Assembly: GCA_958295665.1 (NCBI GenBank)
Contig: OY282558.1
Coordinates: forward strand, 355,129,448-355,193,447
DNA length: 64,000 nt
Source of the DNA: Tipula vernalis
Lineage: Eukaryota > Arthropoda > Insecta > Diptera > Tipulidae
Direction: 5' to 3'
Positions within the stretch are counted from its first letter, which is position 1. Each line of letters opens with the position of its first letter. Positions 23,546 to 35,000 of this stretch are shown here, in pieces. The notes below the pieces were generated by a model. That model saw only the letters and a list, made by a program, of their open reading frames with translations, was not told the DNA's origin and made no database searches. Position numbers and translations under genes: made by a program.

Positions 23546-26351
23546 TCCATAAAATACATTTAAAACAAACCCGTTAACCTTTAATTTAAAGGATCAGCTA
23601 AAATCAGGTCAGTTACCACACATAACTTTCCCGCTTTGATATAAGGGAGTTAGAAGACCTTTGTATTAAAAACTAAAGTATCTTGATCCAAAGGTCTTAG
23701 TCCTCTTTCAACAACATACATACTAATTTTCTTTCATGTAGTTTTCCTTGTAAAGATAAATAATTTTTTAACCCTCCAAGAACACACAGAGTCAATTTGA
23801 TCCTTACCTCAAATTCGTTTGGAAATATTTTGAGAGCATTTTAACAATTGGCGGGCCTTGGGCCTTTAGCTATAGTTCTGGGGACTAAATTAACCAGATA
23901 AGTAGTTGTTGGTATTGCCCTGCAAAAGCTAATAAATTTTTCATTACAAACATTATTCAGGGAAAATTTTTTAATACAATTACTTTCTGGGATAGCCCAC
24001 TGGTATTATTAATAGGTTAGCTGACCACTAAAATTTTTCAAGTTGTAAAATTTCTTTTGCCAAGAATATTCAATTATGAAAAACAAAAAAAATGAAAATG
24101 TAGAACAACTCAAATGAGATTAAAAATATAAAAATAATGTTTAATAACAAGAAATGGTGGAGGTTGTCAAAATTTGGTCAGTCTGACCAATCACCAGAAG
24201 GAGTAGTTTATAACCGGAAAGAAAAGAAAGTAAGTGTTAGTCAGTCTGACCAATACACAGACGGTGACAGATTTGAAGTTTGAGTAGTCAAACCTAAGAA
24301 GTTTAAATTTTGCAACAAATATTAGCGTAGTATCAAAAATATGCGGGTTGAAATAATAACAACAAGAGGAAACCATCAAATTGTGGGTTATGAGAATAGA
24401 AAAAAAATATTACCAACTGCTAACCAACCCTGTCGGTCCGGGAAGTGTTGAGTATATCAGCTTTATCGCAAGAGACGGGTGAAATATAGTGCGAACAATC
24501 CATCTTCAAGGGAATCCCTCATGTTCTTTTAGTTTTAACTTAATTTCGATGATTTTTTACTGAGGCCACAGTTTTCTCTCCATATTTTAGATATCTGGAC
24601 AAACAATCGTGTTTGGTCATTAATGTCACTGAGGACAAAGTACGAACGTTCATTTAAAACCAATTCTACTAATTAAGCAGCCTATCAAGCTGAAACCGCT
24701 GGACTGAGATTAACCCTTATAGGGAATCATTTATTTAATACTTAAAAAAACCAGTGTAAATTTCAGTTAACAAATAGACAAAAGTGTCAATCACAATTTA
24801 AGAACCTTATAGAGTTACTAATTAATGAATAAAGCGCAACATTTATTTAACATTTCCTGTCTTAAACAATTTGAACAATACCTAAATCCTAATTTTACAT
24901 CAATCGTAACTCAGTCAGAACTCAAAAATTCAAAACATTAATCATTTAGTTCATACACCCAAAAGAGGACATCAATCAATCAAAATTAAACATTTAAATG
25001 TATACGAGTATATGCAAAGAGAAAATTGATTTTGTCCATTAATCAAAAAAAGAAATATTCAAATTAATGGTAAGACATTTTCCGCATTTTCGCCTATAAA
25101 ATCTTTATTTGGTTTGTTAGCCACCCTATTCTGCAAATACAACAAAAAATATTTGTATTGACCATGCATATAAACGGATAAAATAAAATCTGTATAAAAC
25201 CTTTATAAAATCTGATACATTCCCAATTAGTTTTTTTAGCGAATCTCGTATCGTATCAAAAGCATTAAACATTTTTTTTTTTTCATGTAGCTACTTAAAA
25301 CTTTTTAATATCTTGAAGCTTTACAGTGATTTTTCCACAAAAAGCAGCAGCATAAAAAAAAAAATACAGAAATGATCAAATAAAAAAACAGCACAGTTCG
25401 TTGAATTTAATAATCTCCTTAAAATCATTTTCGTTCCCAAATAATATTATTATGCCGTATACTGCTTCGTACATGAACAAAAATCAAAGATTTAACCAAT
25501 TTCATAAAAAAAAAAAAAATTTCCTCTGCTGCGATACTGTGTGTGCTTTTGCTGTTCATATACATATAGATAGATGTATTTTCGCAATAAGAATAAAAAT
25601 TTACGAGCAAAAGTTTTGTAAAACAGAAATAAAGGATGTAACGAGGATTTTTTATTTTGAGTAGCGAATCGTATTTTATTGGTTATTAAGGAAGGTAATC
25701 ATGGAAATCGAATCAATGATTTGTTTTAGAATTTCCTGTTCACGATTCAATTCACACCATGTATCCAAAATTCTTTTCATCTTTTAAATAACACACTTCA
25801 TAATTATTACGTGCAGAAATTGGACAAAGGAATACACAATTTTGGCGTAATGGAAAAACCGAATTTTATGGTTATTTCCTTAATTTACAACAAACATTTT
25901 TTATAGTTACCAGTTACCTATCCACGCCATCCTAATACATTTTCTTCTGTTTCTTTAAAATATAAATTAATTTTCTGCATCATTGAAATTTATTAGATGA
26001 ACATTTCGAAAGAATGTTATTTACAATGATGACAATGTTCATCCGTAACACATAACACACGAGAGTATGTACGACGACGAGTACAAAAAATAAAGGATGT
26101 ACCCTTTAAAAATAAAACAACTGAAATAACAAAAAAACCTTGAGTGAAAAAAAAAAAAATAATAATAATAATGAAAAGCTCTAGCGAACGTTTTTTCCGT
26201 GCTTAATTTTTTTGTTTTAACAGATGAGATGTGGAAATGGAGAAATAATTTTGTACGTATATCGTAACCCAATTTGCGGTATAACAATAAAAGAAAACAC
26301 ATTAAATTGTTTCTCGTGTTTCGTTGCACACATACATTAAAGCATACAACC
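23546..26351. other. AT-rich spacer, no gene seen
   Basis: No coding region could be supported. It contains a partial inverted repeat around 23650-23700 (AGACCTTTG...CAAAGGTCT), a pair of palindromic sites near 24174-24254 and several poly-A runs. Confidence 0.5.
24174..24254. repeat. Two copies of a GGTCAGTCTGACC palindromic site
   Basis: TTGGTCAGTCTGACCAA (24174-24190) is a 7+3+7 palindrome. A second copy, AGTCAGTCTGACCAAT (24239-24254), follows 65 bases on, and both are followed by similar CA(C)CAGA-type sequence. They could be protein-binding sites or a short duplication. Nothing nearby identifies a regulated gene. Confidence 0.5.
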
Positions 26352-26359
26352 CCACACAC

Positions 26360-26441
<82 letters not shown>
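26352..26441. repeat. (CA)n microsatellite
   Basis: About 90 bases of CA dinucleotides with one CATACATA interruption near the left end. All open frames here (Cys-Val or Thr-His repeats) are artefacts of the repeat. Confidence 0.95.
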
Positions 26442-26443
<2 letters not shown>

Positions 26444-29400
26444 AAGTAATAAACCGGAATAGGAGGATCAAGAAAACTCGCTTTTTTATTTTCAACAATG
26501 AAAACCAGGAACATTTCACTTTTTTGTGATTTTTCTATCTTCATTGCGGTTATAACACACGAATATTGCCTGGCCGCGCTAATACATATAAAGGTACCGC
26601 ATTCTTAGACGATATCGAAGTAAGTACCAGGTAACCAGGTATATTGTTTACGCTTATCACAAACCAGATAAAGATTATACAAGCTTTATACGCATTATAT
26701 GAAAATATTGATAAATTTGTATTGGCTTGATATCATAATCAGGTGATGCCTATAACAAATTAGTTTATTTTCTAAAATTTAATCCTATTCAAATGAAACG
26801 TCTGTAGAGAATTTACATTTTGTTATTTTACTGCCGTTTTATCCCTCCCGGTCGTATACCTGCTATTCGCATGTTGAAAACAAATATTTTATTGTAGACA
26901 AGGGATATTAAATTAGAAAAGTTGCTGTTGTTTTTGTTTTACAGAAAATACTGTTATATACAAAGTATACATGGCCTTAAGTGTTATAGGTTACGTTATT
27001 TTTAAATTTTTTAGTTTTCTATTTATGCACACTCTGCCCGACTACGAAAATAAGATGATCTGGTCTGGCGCTACATCCATATATAGGGATGTTCCAAATA
27101 AAAATGTCTTTCAACTTGTCCATTCTTACCATAAAAGGTTTAAGTTTGATTCACTAAAATCTAGAGGAACAACTAATTTGTATTCCACCTCCAGCATCTC
27201 ACTGGACTATCAGCTATTATGAACCCTCAAATTAATCAGCCGAAAATCTTAAATTTTACACAATTGTTTCTAAACGCAGACAAATATAAATTCGAATGCA
27301 GAAAACTTTATTAATTAGAAATTCTGCGCTACTGGCTAGAACCAGGGTTAGGAAAAAGTTCTGAATTCGAAGGAGAATTATCTTAAAAAATAGGGTTTCA
27401 CAAGAACATAAGCTAGATTATTGTTCAATGCGGTAAATTTTAAACAATTCCGTATTTTTGAGTTTACCCCTTTGGACACAATACTAGAAAATAAATCTTA
27501 GTGCAGTGTTTTCTTTAATTGCGAACCTTAGATTTCCATCTTGTTTCCATACTTGGCTTCAATTAGATGGCCTTTAACAAAGAACAAACCAATCTATAAC
27601 TTGTTATAAATGTCACAAACTCAAGTTTTATGGATACTGAATATTAAATTCCATCGCCACGTAAGGGTTTGTTTGGGAATATTATTTCATCCGAAAACAT
27701 TATGCTAAATAAAAAATTAGCATCTGTGTCGATTCCGTCTAACAAGGTTTTACAAAATTTTGGACTATTAAAATCAATACGTATTATTACCTAATTATTG
27801 TTATAGGCAGTCTATAAAATGGCAAAAGATTTTGTGTGTTATTTTTTTTTGTTTTAGGTTTAACGTACAATCCCATTGATTAATCTCATTAACTTGTCTA
27901 TCTGCAGCCTCTAGTAGTGGACAAATTTAAATCTTCAATAAAACGCTGAGCAATATTAAAAATTTTTGTAGAATAGTTTGATTAATCACACCAAACGTTC
28001 CTTGTTTTGTTGGAGATTTTGCTGATTTACAATTAAAATCTCCAGCCACCGCTAAGCAAACGTTTTAAACCTGTGGAAAGATGATGATACCAACATTGAA
28101 AGTAAAGAGTTCTGTGAATAATCCCGGAGTATTAAGCGGATCCTGGGTAAAAGCGTGCTGCATTTTATTAAAAATTTTAATTCTTTTGGTATGCCCCATT
28201 GTGGATGAGCGAAAGCTCAAAATAGGGTGCCGCCAGGAACTATAAAACTATTCAATGTGTAACATTCCAAAGTTTTTGATAGAATAAGTTCGAGCTAATT
28301 TATCGTTATCGCGAGTAGTGATATGATTCATAATTTTCGATAATTTTAATTGAGTTCCAAATGTATTTTTAGAATAAATATAATTTTTGATTTAATCAAT
28401 AGATTTAATTTAAGTTTGAAGAACATTGTGGAATTTTTTCACTACATGGTATTATAGTAGTGGGGTTGATTTTGCTTTTAAATGTAGCTATATACTTATA
28501 TGGAAAATGAATTCTTAATTTTACATTCTCATAAGTTGAAGTTCAATTTAATTGCCGTATACAGGCCGTGACTTACTCAAGCTTCCTAGATGAAAGTTAC
28601 AGTGATGTGATAGGTTATTCCGTGATTATGCATGTGTATTTATTCAGAACTAGTAACACAATTTATTGAAAATATTCTATGCGATTCTAAAACACAACCA
28701 TGTGCTACCATCGGTACCGTAACATTAACGTTTTGTTTGTCCAACTGATCTTACTGAATACTGATTTTTGTTAACTCGTTCTTTCACAGTTAGTAATTTC
28801 TAGAAGTATATCGCTCATTAATAAATGTCATTGCTCGAAACACAATAAATCGTATGGTTTATGAATGATTTAAAACAATTAATTAAAACACGAATTAAAT
28901 TTCAAAAACTTGAACCTGACAAATTCTCGGTGAAAAATCCAGTTTAACTATCAACTTTTTCAAACCCCACAAGTTTTTTCGTGTTACGTAAAGTAGAAAA
29001 GTCTCACTTTTAAACGTAAAAGTTATTTTAAATAGTTTTAGGGTAAAAAATCTTTTTATTGTATTTAAATATATCAAGTTCTAAACTTTAAGAGTTTGTA
29101 AATATTTAAATACTTAAAAACGAATTATTTTGATTATAAAAATGGTTAAAGATTTTTAAAGTTTTGAATAAATCAGTTCCGCATTTTATTTTTAAATTTA
29201 CAGTTAATTTGTACCTTTAATTGTGCAATTGATGAAGCATAAAAGTTTAAAATTTAGAATCCGAAAACTTAAATTCAAATGAAATTGGACAATTACAAAT
29301 ATTTATGTTATAATTTTATAAAATGATACAAATCACTGAATTTATTCCCTTAAAACATACTATACTGGTAATGTTTTAATAATATTAAGTGAAAATTTAA

Positions 29401-29565
29401 TATTTGGAGAGTTTGTGATACTCTAAGCTTTAATGGCAAGCTTCGTATTTTGAAAATATATTGGCGAGTCATTCGGTGGAAAATGCGGTAATATCACTGA
29501 TAATAATATCAAATGAACCCAACCCGAATGGTTTTGCGGGTTTTTCAAGTGGAATCCAATATTAA
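26442..29565. other. AT-rich spacer with possible decayed LINE pieces
   Basis: Mostly AT-rich, without ordered repeats. The only supportable element trace is a short endonuclease-like stretch near 27865-28075. The longest open frame (26971-27222, plus) has no recognisable similarity. Confidence 0.45.
27865..28075 (-). pseudogene. Possible LINE endonuclease scrap
   Basis: A minus-strand frame reads VCLAVAGDFNCKSAKS, matching the (A)GDFN core of LINE endonucleases, followed by weakly similar sequence and frameshifts. A single short motif supports this, so the call is tentative. It could instead be chance. Confidence 0.35.
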
Positions 29566-29820
29566 GGCCCAAATTTATAATCGTAACTATTACTATTACT
29601 ATAGCAACGATTTTCGAAAATCATTTCAAAATCATGTCTAAAATTCGATACGAATTTCGATTATTCTTCCTTGTTTTGGATATTTTGTAGCAGTGTTTAT
29701 AATGATGGATTTTCATAAGCATTATTACATTACAAACAAATCTTATAATGAGACTTACAAATACGAAAAATGTTACTATAACAGTAGTTAAAGTTGTTGT
29801 AACGACTATAAATTCGGGCC
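29566..29820. mobile_element. 255-bp MITE with TAA duplication
   Basis: The terminal inverted repeats match at about 19 of 22 positions: left GGCCCAAATTTATAATCG, right (reverse complement) GGCCCGAATTTATAGTCG. A TAA trinucleotide flanks both sides (29563-29565 and 29821-29823). A 3-bp TWA duplication, short length and no gene fit a Tourist/Harbinger-type MITE. The termini differ from the large Harbinger element at 50931-55426. Confidence 0.75.
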
Positions 29821-30235
29821 TAATAAATGTGTCTGTATTATTCTCTTGTGATCGAAATTACCACCAATCGTCACCAAAATGAAATCTGTCGAAATCAGAA
29901 CAATCATGAATCAGCTAAAAATCGATAAATTTTACATTACTCTACTCAGTATAAATTGCTTTCTGAGGAGTTAAGCAAAAGCTGAATATTTTTCGTTCAA
30001 CCTTGAAGAAAATAAAACATCCCGTTTTGTTTTATTTGTTTTACCATCAATGCCCATTGTTTAGGTGGAGGCCTACTTCTTTAATGCCGGACTAAACCGG
30101 TCCAAAATAAATAAAATTGAACCAACATAAAATAAATCAAAAGACACCGCAATGCATTTTGTATCTTTTCCTAAATCTATCACACTACATCAACTTAGAA
30201 GTCACCATTATATCGGCCATATTTCCTGTTAATGG

Positions 30236-30700
30236 GATGTCCCTTTAAAAAACCAGAGCGTCTCACACAATGTCTGGAATGCTATATGTATGGACATGTT
30301 ACCAGAAATTGCAATATGAAACCGCGATGTCTTTTCTGTAGTATAACTCACGTCGATGATTCAGAACGAGCACTCAAAGACACAGTAATAAAACACCAGT
30401 AGGAAAATTTCAAATAAAATCACACTGCTAATTTCGTGACGTTTGGTAGGTAACTCAAACTTTTAATAATAAGGATCCTCAAGCAAGATTTTCCGGCTTA
30501 TTCAAGTCCTCCACATAATCATCCAATGTACATCTTGCAGAAACTAATAATGTGAATAAGTTATACTCTGCTAGTGAACTTCTTATGATATTGGACAGCA
30601 TCATGGTTGGGCTCAGGAGTTGTATACTACGCCAGCCAAACAAGTTAATGTTATACTCGGTGCCGCAATTAAGTATGCTAAGTATGCCTCAATAAAGTAA
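30236..30700 (+). pseudogene. Jockey-like LINE ORF1 (Gag-like) remnant
   Basis: The frame shows CCHC-type zinc knuckles of a LINE ORF1 protein: QCLECYMYGHVTRNC, then PRCLFCSITHVDDS. A region resembling the ORF1 tail (KDPQARFSGLF near 30470, ELLMILDSI near 30575) follows in other frames. ORF1 proteins bind element RNA. Stops and frameshifts are present. The ORF2 endonuclease starts directly downstream on the same strand, as expected. Confidence 0.7.
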
Positions 30701-30711
30701 TTCTATCACTA

Positions 30712-32060
30712 TTTGTGCCTGGAACGGTCACAGCGTAAACAATAAAAAGCATGAGGTAATTAATTTTTTATATAGATATGATATTGATATCTACTTTTAA
30801 CAGAAACCCATCTTAAACCCATCATTGATTCTTATATTCCACACTATACTATACATAGGAACGATCTACCACTTGTATCTGGCGGAGGTGTTGCAATCAT
30901 TATTGAAATTTCGATTAACCATACACTACTTCCAATCCCTGTTTTTCAAAGCATCGAATGTATATCGATTCTTTTAAGAATCTTGAGCAAAACATTAAAT
31001 GTCGGTTCCTGTTATGTTCCTAAATCTAAGTACTACACTGGATTTTTTTCTCACAAATGATTTAGTTCCAATAAGTTAAATTCCATCTAAAAACGAGCTT
31101 AACTCGGACCATTTGCCGGTATTGTGTTCAATTAATTCAACAATATCACATTCACCTCTATCTACTCAGACCTTTAATTTTAAAAATGCAGACGGACTAC
31201 TTTCCAAAATATCGTTGACCATAATCTCAATATATGTTTCGCCCATCCACTGATATACTACACACAGAGAGTAGATGTACTCTTGACTACGTAACTTTTG
31301 CAAATGTCAAGCTATGACGCTAAGATTTAAAGGGAATATTAACAACAGATGTACCAACTTAACAAAAAAAAACAGAACTCAAATCGGAACGATGAGAGCG
31401 CTACACGGTGGTTATTCCGGGAACTTGTTGATCAAGGTAGTATATTACTAGCAATCAAATAGTCAATGCTATTGAAAATTTTACCTCAAGCATCACTAAA
31501 GCCGTACGTTTCTCAGTACTAATTACAATAGCGTCCAGCAAATAAAAATTAATTTTGACCGATGAAAGTCTATCTTAATAATTTAGTACAAATGTTAAAT
31601 AAATTTATCAGAGACAAAACCTATCAAATCATTAATGCTAAGTGGCAAGATAAACATAAATATTTAATCAAAGGATCTAAGCCGTATTGGCAGGCTATAA
31701 AATGTTTAAAACGTAAGTTTTTCTCTATTCCACTTTTAAATAATCCGCTTGATGGAAATAAAATTATTGAAAATAATGGCAAATGCAAAACTCTTCCTGA
31801 TAGTTTTCAAACGACCTATGCAATGTCCGCGAATGTAATTGAAACAGATATTAAAAAGAGTATTTGTAGAGTAGTAAAAGAGTATATCAATCCAATAAAT
31901 CAAAAGCGTAGTCCTCCCTAGTCGCTCCTTTAAAGCTTCAGGTCCAGCCAAATCCCAAACATCCTCTTAAAACATCTAGCTGAATTTGGGTTTAGGTTTC
32001 TGGTGAATTTATTTCTACGTTGTTTTGAAAATTCATATTTTCTTATTCCTAAGCCTTGTA
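30712..32060 (+). pseudogene. Jockey-like LINE ORF2: endonuclease, linker, RT start
   Basis: Endonuclease blocks appear in shifting frames: TICAWNGHSVNNKKHEV (30715-30760), YDIDI then KPIIDSYIP (to about 30840), LVSGGGVAIIIEISI (near 30880-30920) and NVGSCYVP (near 31000). The linker is open at 31562-31921 (KVYLNNLVQMLNKFIRDKTYQI ... GSKPYWQAIKCLKRK). The RT N-terminus follows (SFKASGPA, frameshifted LLKHLAEFGFRFL) and is lost after about 32060. No catalytic RT domain remains. An AATAAA at about 32169 and an A-rich end before 32190 could be its 3' tail, implying an internal deletion. Confidence 0.8.
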
Positions 32061-32140
32061 ATTGCAGCTCCTACGCCCATAAAATTATAGTTAGTTCCTA
32101 AGGTAATTGCAACTCCTAGGCCCATAAGCTTAATTAGTGT
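32060..32140. repeat. Short tandem duplication (~44 bp, two copies)
   Basis: ATTGCAGCTCCTACGCCCATAA is repeated as ATTGCAACTCCTAGGCCCATAA about 44 bases later, each with a similar following sequence (TTAGTTCCTAAGGTA, TTAGTGTGAG). It lies at the broken 3' part of the plus-strand LINE. Confidence 0.65.
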
Positions 32141-32218
32141 GAGTCCATCATAAAATTTTTTTTAGTTATAAATAAAGAAGAAAAAACAAGCATGGTATTA
32201 TGTTTCAAAGCTAATATT

Positions 32219-32800
32219 TATTCAAAATAGGATCCATTTAACTTAATACAACGTTTGGAACGATCAACCAATTTATCCATAGACTTCGGATTTTCTTTAG
32301 CACCTGTCTCACGGCTGTTAGAATGGCTGAAACGTCATCGTAAAAAGCTCCTTTCATTACAGTTTTCAGTTTTGGGAATAGAAAAAAGTCACACGGTGAT
32401 AGATCAGGCGAATACGGAGGGTGGTCGATGACACAAATCCGATTTTTCATCAAAAATTCGTTGGTGGTGCATTATCATGTAATAAAAGCAGATCTTTTCA
32501 TTCTGGATATTCGGGTCTAATACGAACAACACATTGTATAGATTGTATCGTAAGATGAATTTAATTCTTCTGCCAAATTTATATCGATAGCGATTATTCC
32601 ACGTACTTTTTCCACTAACTCAGCATGATTTGATGCTTTTGGTCGTCCAGCTCTTAAGGTCATTTTTAAATCGTTTAAACCACGTTTAAACTTGAGTACG
32701 ACTCATGCAAATAGATCACCATAAAATTTTTTTAACAATTCAAAAGTCTCTTTTTGCTCTTTGTTCCATTATGTTTTTACGACATAACTACAAAAACTAC
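32219..32800 (-). pseudogene. mariner transposase with internal deletion
   Basis: The minus strand holds an N-terminal HTH region in shifting frames (TFELLKKFYGDL-like near 32730, MSRTQV, WFKRGLNDLK, RAGRPKASNHAELVEKVRGI, LAEELNSSYDTIY). It jumps directly to LLLLHDNAPP (second catalytic Asp, near 32480), then VIDHPPYSPDLSPCDFFLFPKLK (third Asp region; the D in SPCD) and KGAFYDDVSAI. The C-terminus CIKLNGSYFE ends with a TAA at 32219-32221 after a frameshift. The stretch holding the first catalytic Asp is deleted. Terminal repeats could not be fixed reliably. This is a decayed DD34D mariner. Confidence 0.85.
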
Positions 32801-33079
32801 TATCATTAAAACGTGTGTAATTTTATAACCTGTCAACCGAATGGCATGAAATTAGCTGCGTTCTAAAGAAAAGCATGTACCTTTCTAACGCTACAAACGT
32901 TTAATAGATGGCGCTACGTGTTTTATGATTTAAATTAAAAGTTCGGTTATTTTTAGATCACATTTTGTAGTCTAATAATAATTTTAGAGTAATATGATGA
33001 TTACGCATTTATACTTACTAAACTTCACTTAACTTCACTTAACTAAACTTAACTAATTAGATTAGTTTATTTAAGTATA

Positions 33080-34350
33080 GTTTAGTAGATTCCGTAGCAA
33101 ACAATTTTGTGAAACTCGGCAATGAGGTACCCAATACTTTCCCAAAATAATGCGATACACGATCATATTTCCGCAGCTTATACACATATCTAACAATCTA
33201 ATACAATTATCCAAAGTTACTTAGAGCAAATTAAACGAAATCTCATCGCAATTAGAATAAATTACATCGCAATACAATATATGAGGTACGATCAAAGACT
33301 TAATCAAATAAAGCCTAAGGTTTAGTGAACAAAAATGTTGCGGAAGTCGCAACTTGTAAAGGGTTGAATTAATTTTTTGACAAATATATGCAAGATCACT
33401 AGAACAATATCATTAACTTTACCAAAAAAATTTAATGGCAGATCCATTAATGATCAATTTCGGAAAAGTAAATTGGTTTTTAGATTTAGTAATAAGCGTT
33501 GCACTACATTTACCTTCATTAATAATAAAACTATTAGAACTAGTCCAGTAGCCCAATTGCAAATATTACTTAAATCTAACAATATTTTGAATTTGATCAA
33601 ATGTACCACTTAGATAAATCTGTACATTATCCGCATAAATATGAAAATAACCATTATTGACACATGTAGAAATGTCGTTCAAAAACAACGAGAATAGCAG
33701 TGGTCCTAATATAGAACTCTGAGGAACACCGTCCATTAACTTTACCCAGATACGATACCATTCCATTCGAACTATCATATTATACAATCATTGAATGTAG
33801 TAACTTAATTGAAGTATGATCGAAATTATAGAATAACATTAGCTTCTGCAAAAGAAGTTTATGATTGATCATATCAAACGCCTTGGAAAAATCTATTAAA
33901 ATTAGGAGAACAAACGAATTGGTTTTATCTAAGAGCCGACTTATGTTATCTGTAATGTTTATCAAAGCTGTTTGTGTACTAAATTTTTGTCAAAAACCGG
34001 ATTGATAACTGCATAGAAATTCGTTTGAACCAATGTACTTCGTGATTTGCTCTATGGCGACTTTCTTAAGAATCTTTGATAAAACAGACAATATACTTAT
34101 AGGTCTTAGACTTTCCATATATGAAATATCTGTTTTCTTGGGAATTAATAAAACCGAAGTTATTTGCCACAAAGTGGGAAATTTTGAGGATGCAATTGAA
34201 AAATTAATTATGTGTGTGAGATATTTTAGAATGTATTCCAAAAACATCTTAATACATTTATTATTGATACCATCATGTCCAACTGAGATAGATCTAATGT
34301 AATTTATGGCTAAAGCAATAACATAACACATAATAAAAAGTTATTTCTAT
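33080..34350 (-). pseudogene. CR1/jockey-like LINE reverse transcriptase remnant
   Basis: Minus strand, RT blocks in order: SVGHDGINNKCIKMF and SLRPISILSVLSK (33990-34331), IDFSKAFDMINHKLL (33780-33965), VPQSSILGPLLFSLFLNDI and YADNVQIYL (33566-33787), then thumb and C-terminal sequence ending with CNWAT and RYVYKLRKYDRVSHY (about 33130-33190). The catalytic YADD has become YADN. Frameshifts separate the blocks. It would have copied LINE RNA but is dead. The upstream border meets the inverted repeat at 34591-34860, which might be part of the same element. Confidence 0.85.
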
Positions 34351-34590
34351 CCCATTTTCTTGCATATAGAGTCATCTCAGGGGCATATGGCTTTCTGCAA
34401 AAGGGTAGATCATATTTTTAGTAGACGGGTTGGTCCTAATTCTTTTATTCAGTATAAACACCTTACACCACTAAATGAGGAGCATCCCTCCAGCGCATAA
34501 TACCATGCACCAATGCTGAGGGCAAAGTGCTTTACTTTTCGGCCTACGCACTTACTATTTATTACCATCGAAACCAAATAAGTGAGTATT

Positions 34591-34860
34591 TGTTTCGTCG
34601 CTCTACAATAAGTTTATCCAGTTTAAGAGCCATGTCACCTACCTTATCAGCATTATCTTTTGCAGATCGAATCCTAAATATTTTCCCTAACATTGTTTTT
34701 ACTCAACAATGAAGAGAAGTTCTCTTGGGACTGTTCTACAAGCACAGCAGGAAGATTGCTCTCTACCAATCTTTTACGAATTATCGATTTTTGAAATGAG
34801 ACTATCTGTTATTTTCTCTCCCGCCCTCCCTTTTATGGCATTTGCTACTCTTGTGTATGA
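34591..34860 (-). repeat. Inverted repeat pair, copy 1
   Basis: This ~270-bp segment is the reverse complement of 38910-39178. The best-conserved 150 bases contain a frame starting MLGKIFRIRSAKDNADK and continuing LKLDKLIVERRNK (minus strand). It also has a purine-rich stretch read on the minus strand. The family is not recognised. The two copies may be dispersed copies of one unknown repeat in opposite orientation, or long terminal repeats of something 4.6 kb long. Confidence 0.75.
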
Positions 34861-34933
34861 TTTTCCTTAATCTCTCAATTTTTGAATCAGCATTTTTCCT
34901 CTTTTTGTTTTTCTTGTTTGCGGTTAAAAGTTG

Positions 34934-34997
34934 GTGCCCTCAAAAATTGTGTGCCCTGCGCGATCGCACAGCTCGGACACACCGCGAGGCGGCCCTG
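34934..34997. other. Possible hAT-type transposon terminus
   Basis: A short GC-rich island in AT-rich DNA ends ...GAGGCGGCCCTG. It contains GGTGCCCT, TGTGCCCTGCGCGATCGC and CTCGGACACACCGC. Reversed, it begins CAGGGCCGCCTCGCGG, resembling the CAGGGCCG-type ends of insect hAT-like elements (family knowledge). No partner terminus or transposase was found, so this is an isolated end at best. Confidence 0.4.
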
Positions 34998-35000
34998 AAA

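Noticed and set aside
26039..26544. Open frames with long Cys-Val or Thr-His runs
   Set aside because: They come from the CA microsatellite and its flanks, with no other coding evidence.
26971..27222. Plus-strand 83-codon frame as a small membrane protein gene
   Set aside because: No recognisable family, no promoter or splice context, and its length is compatible with chance.
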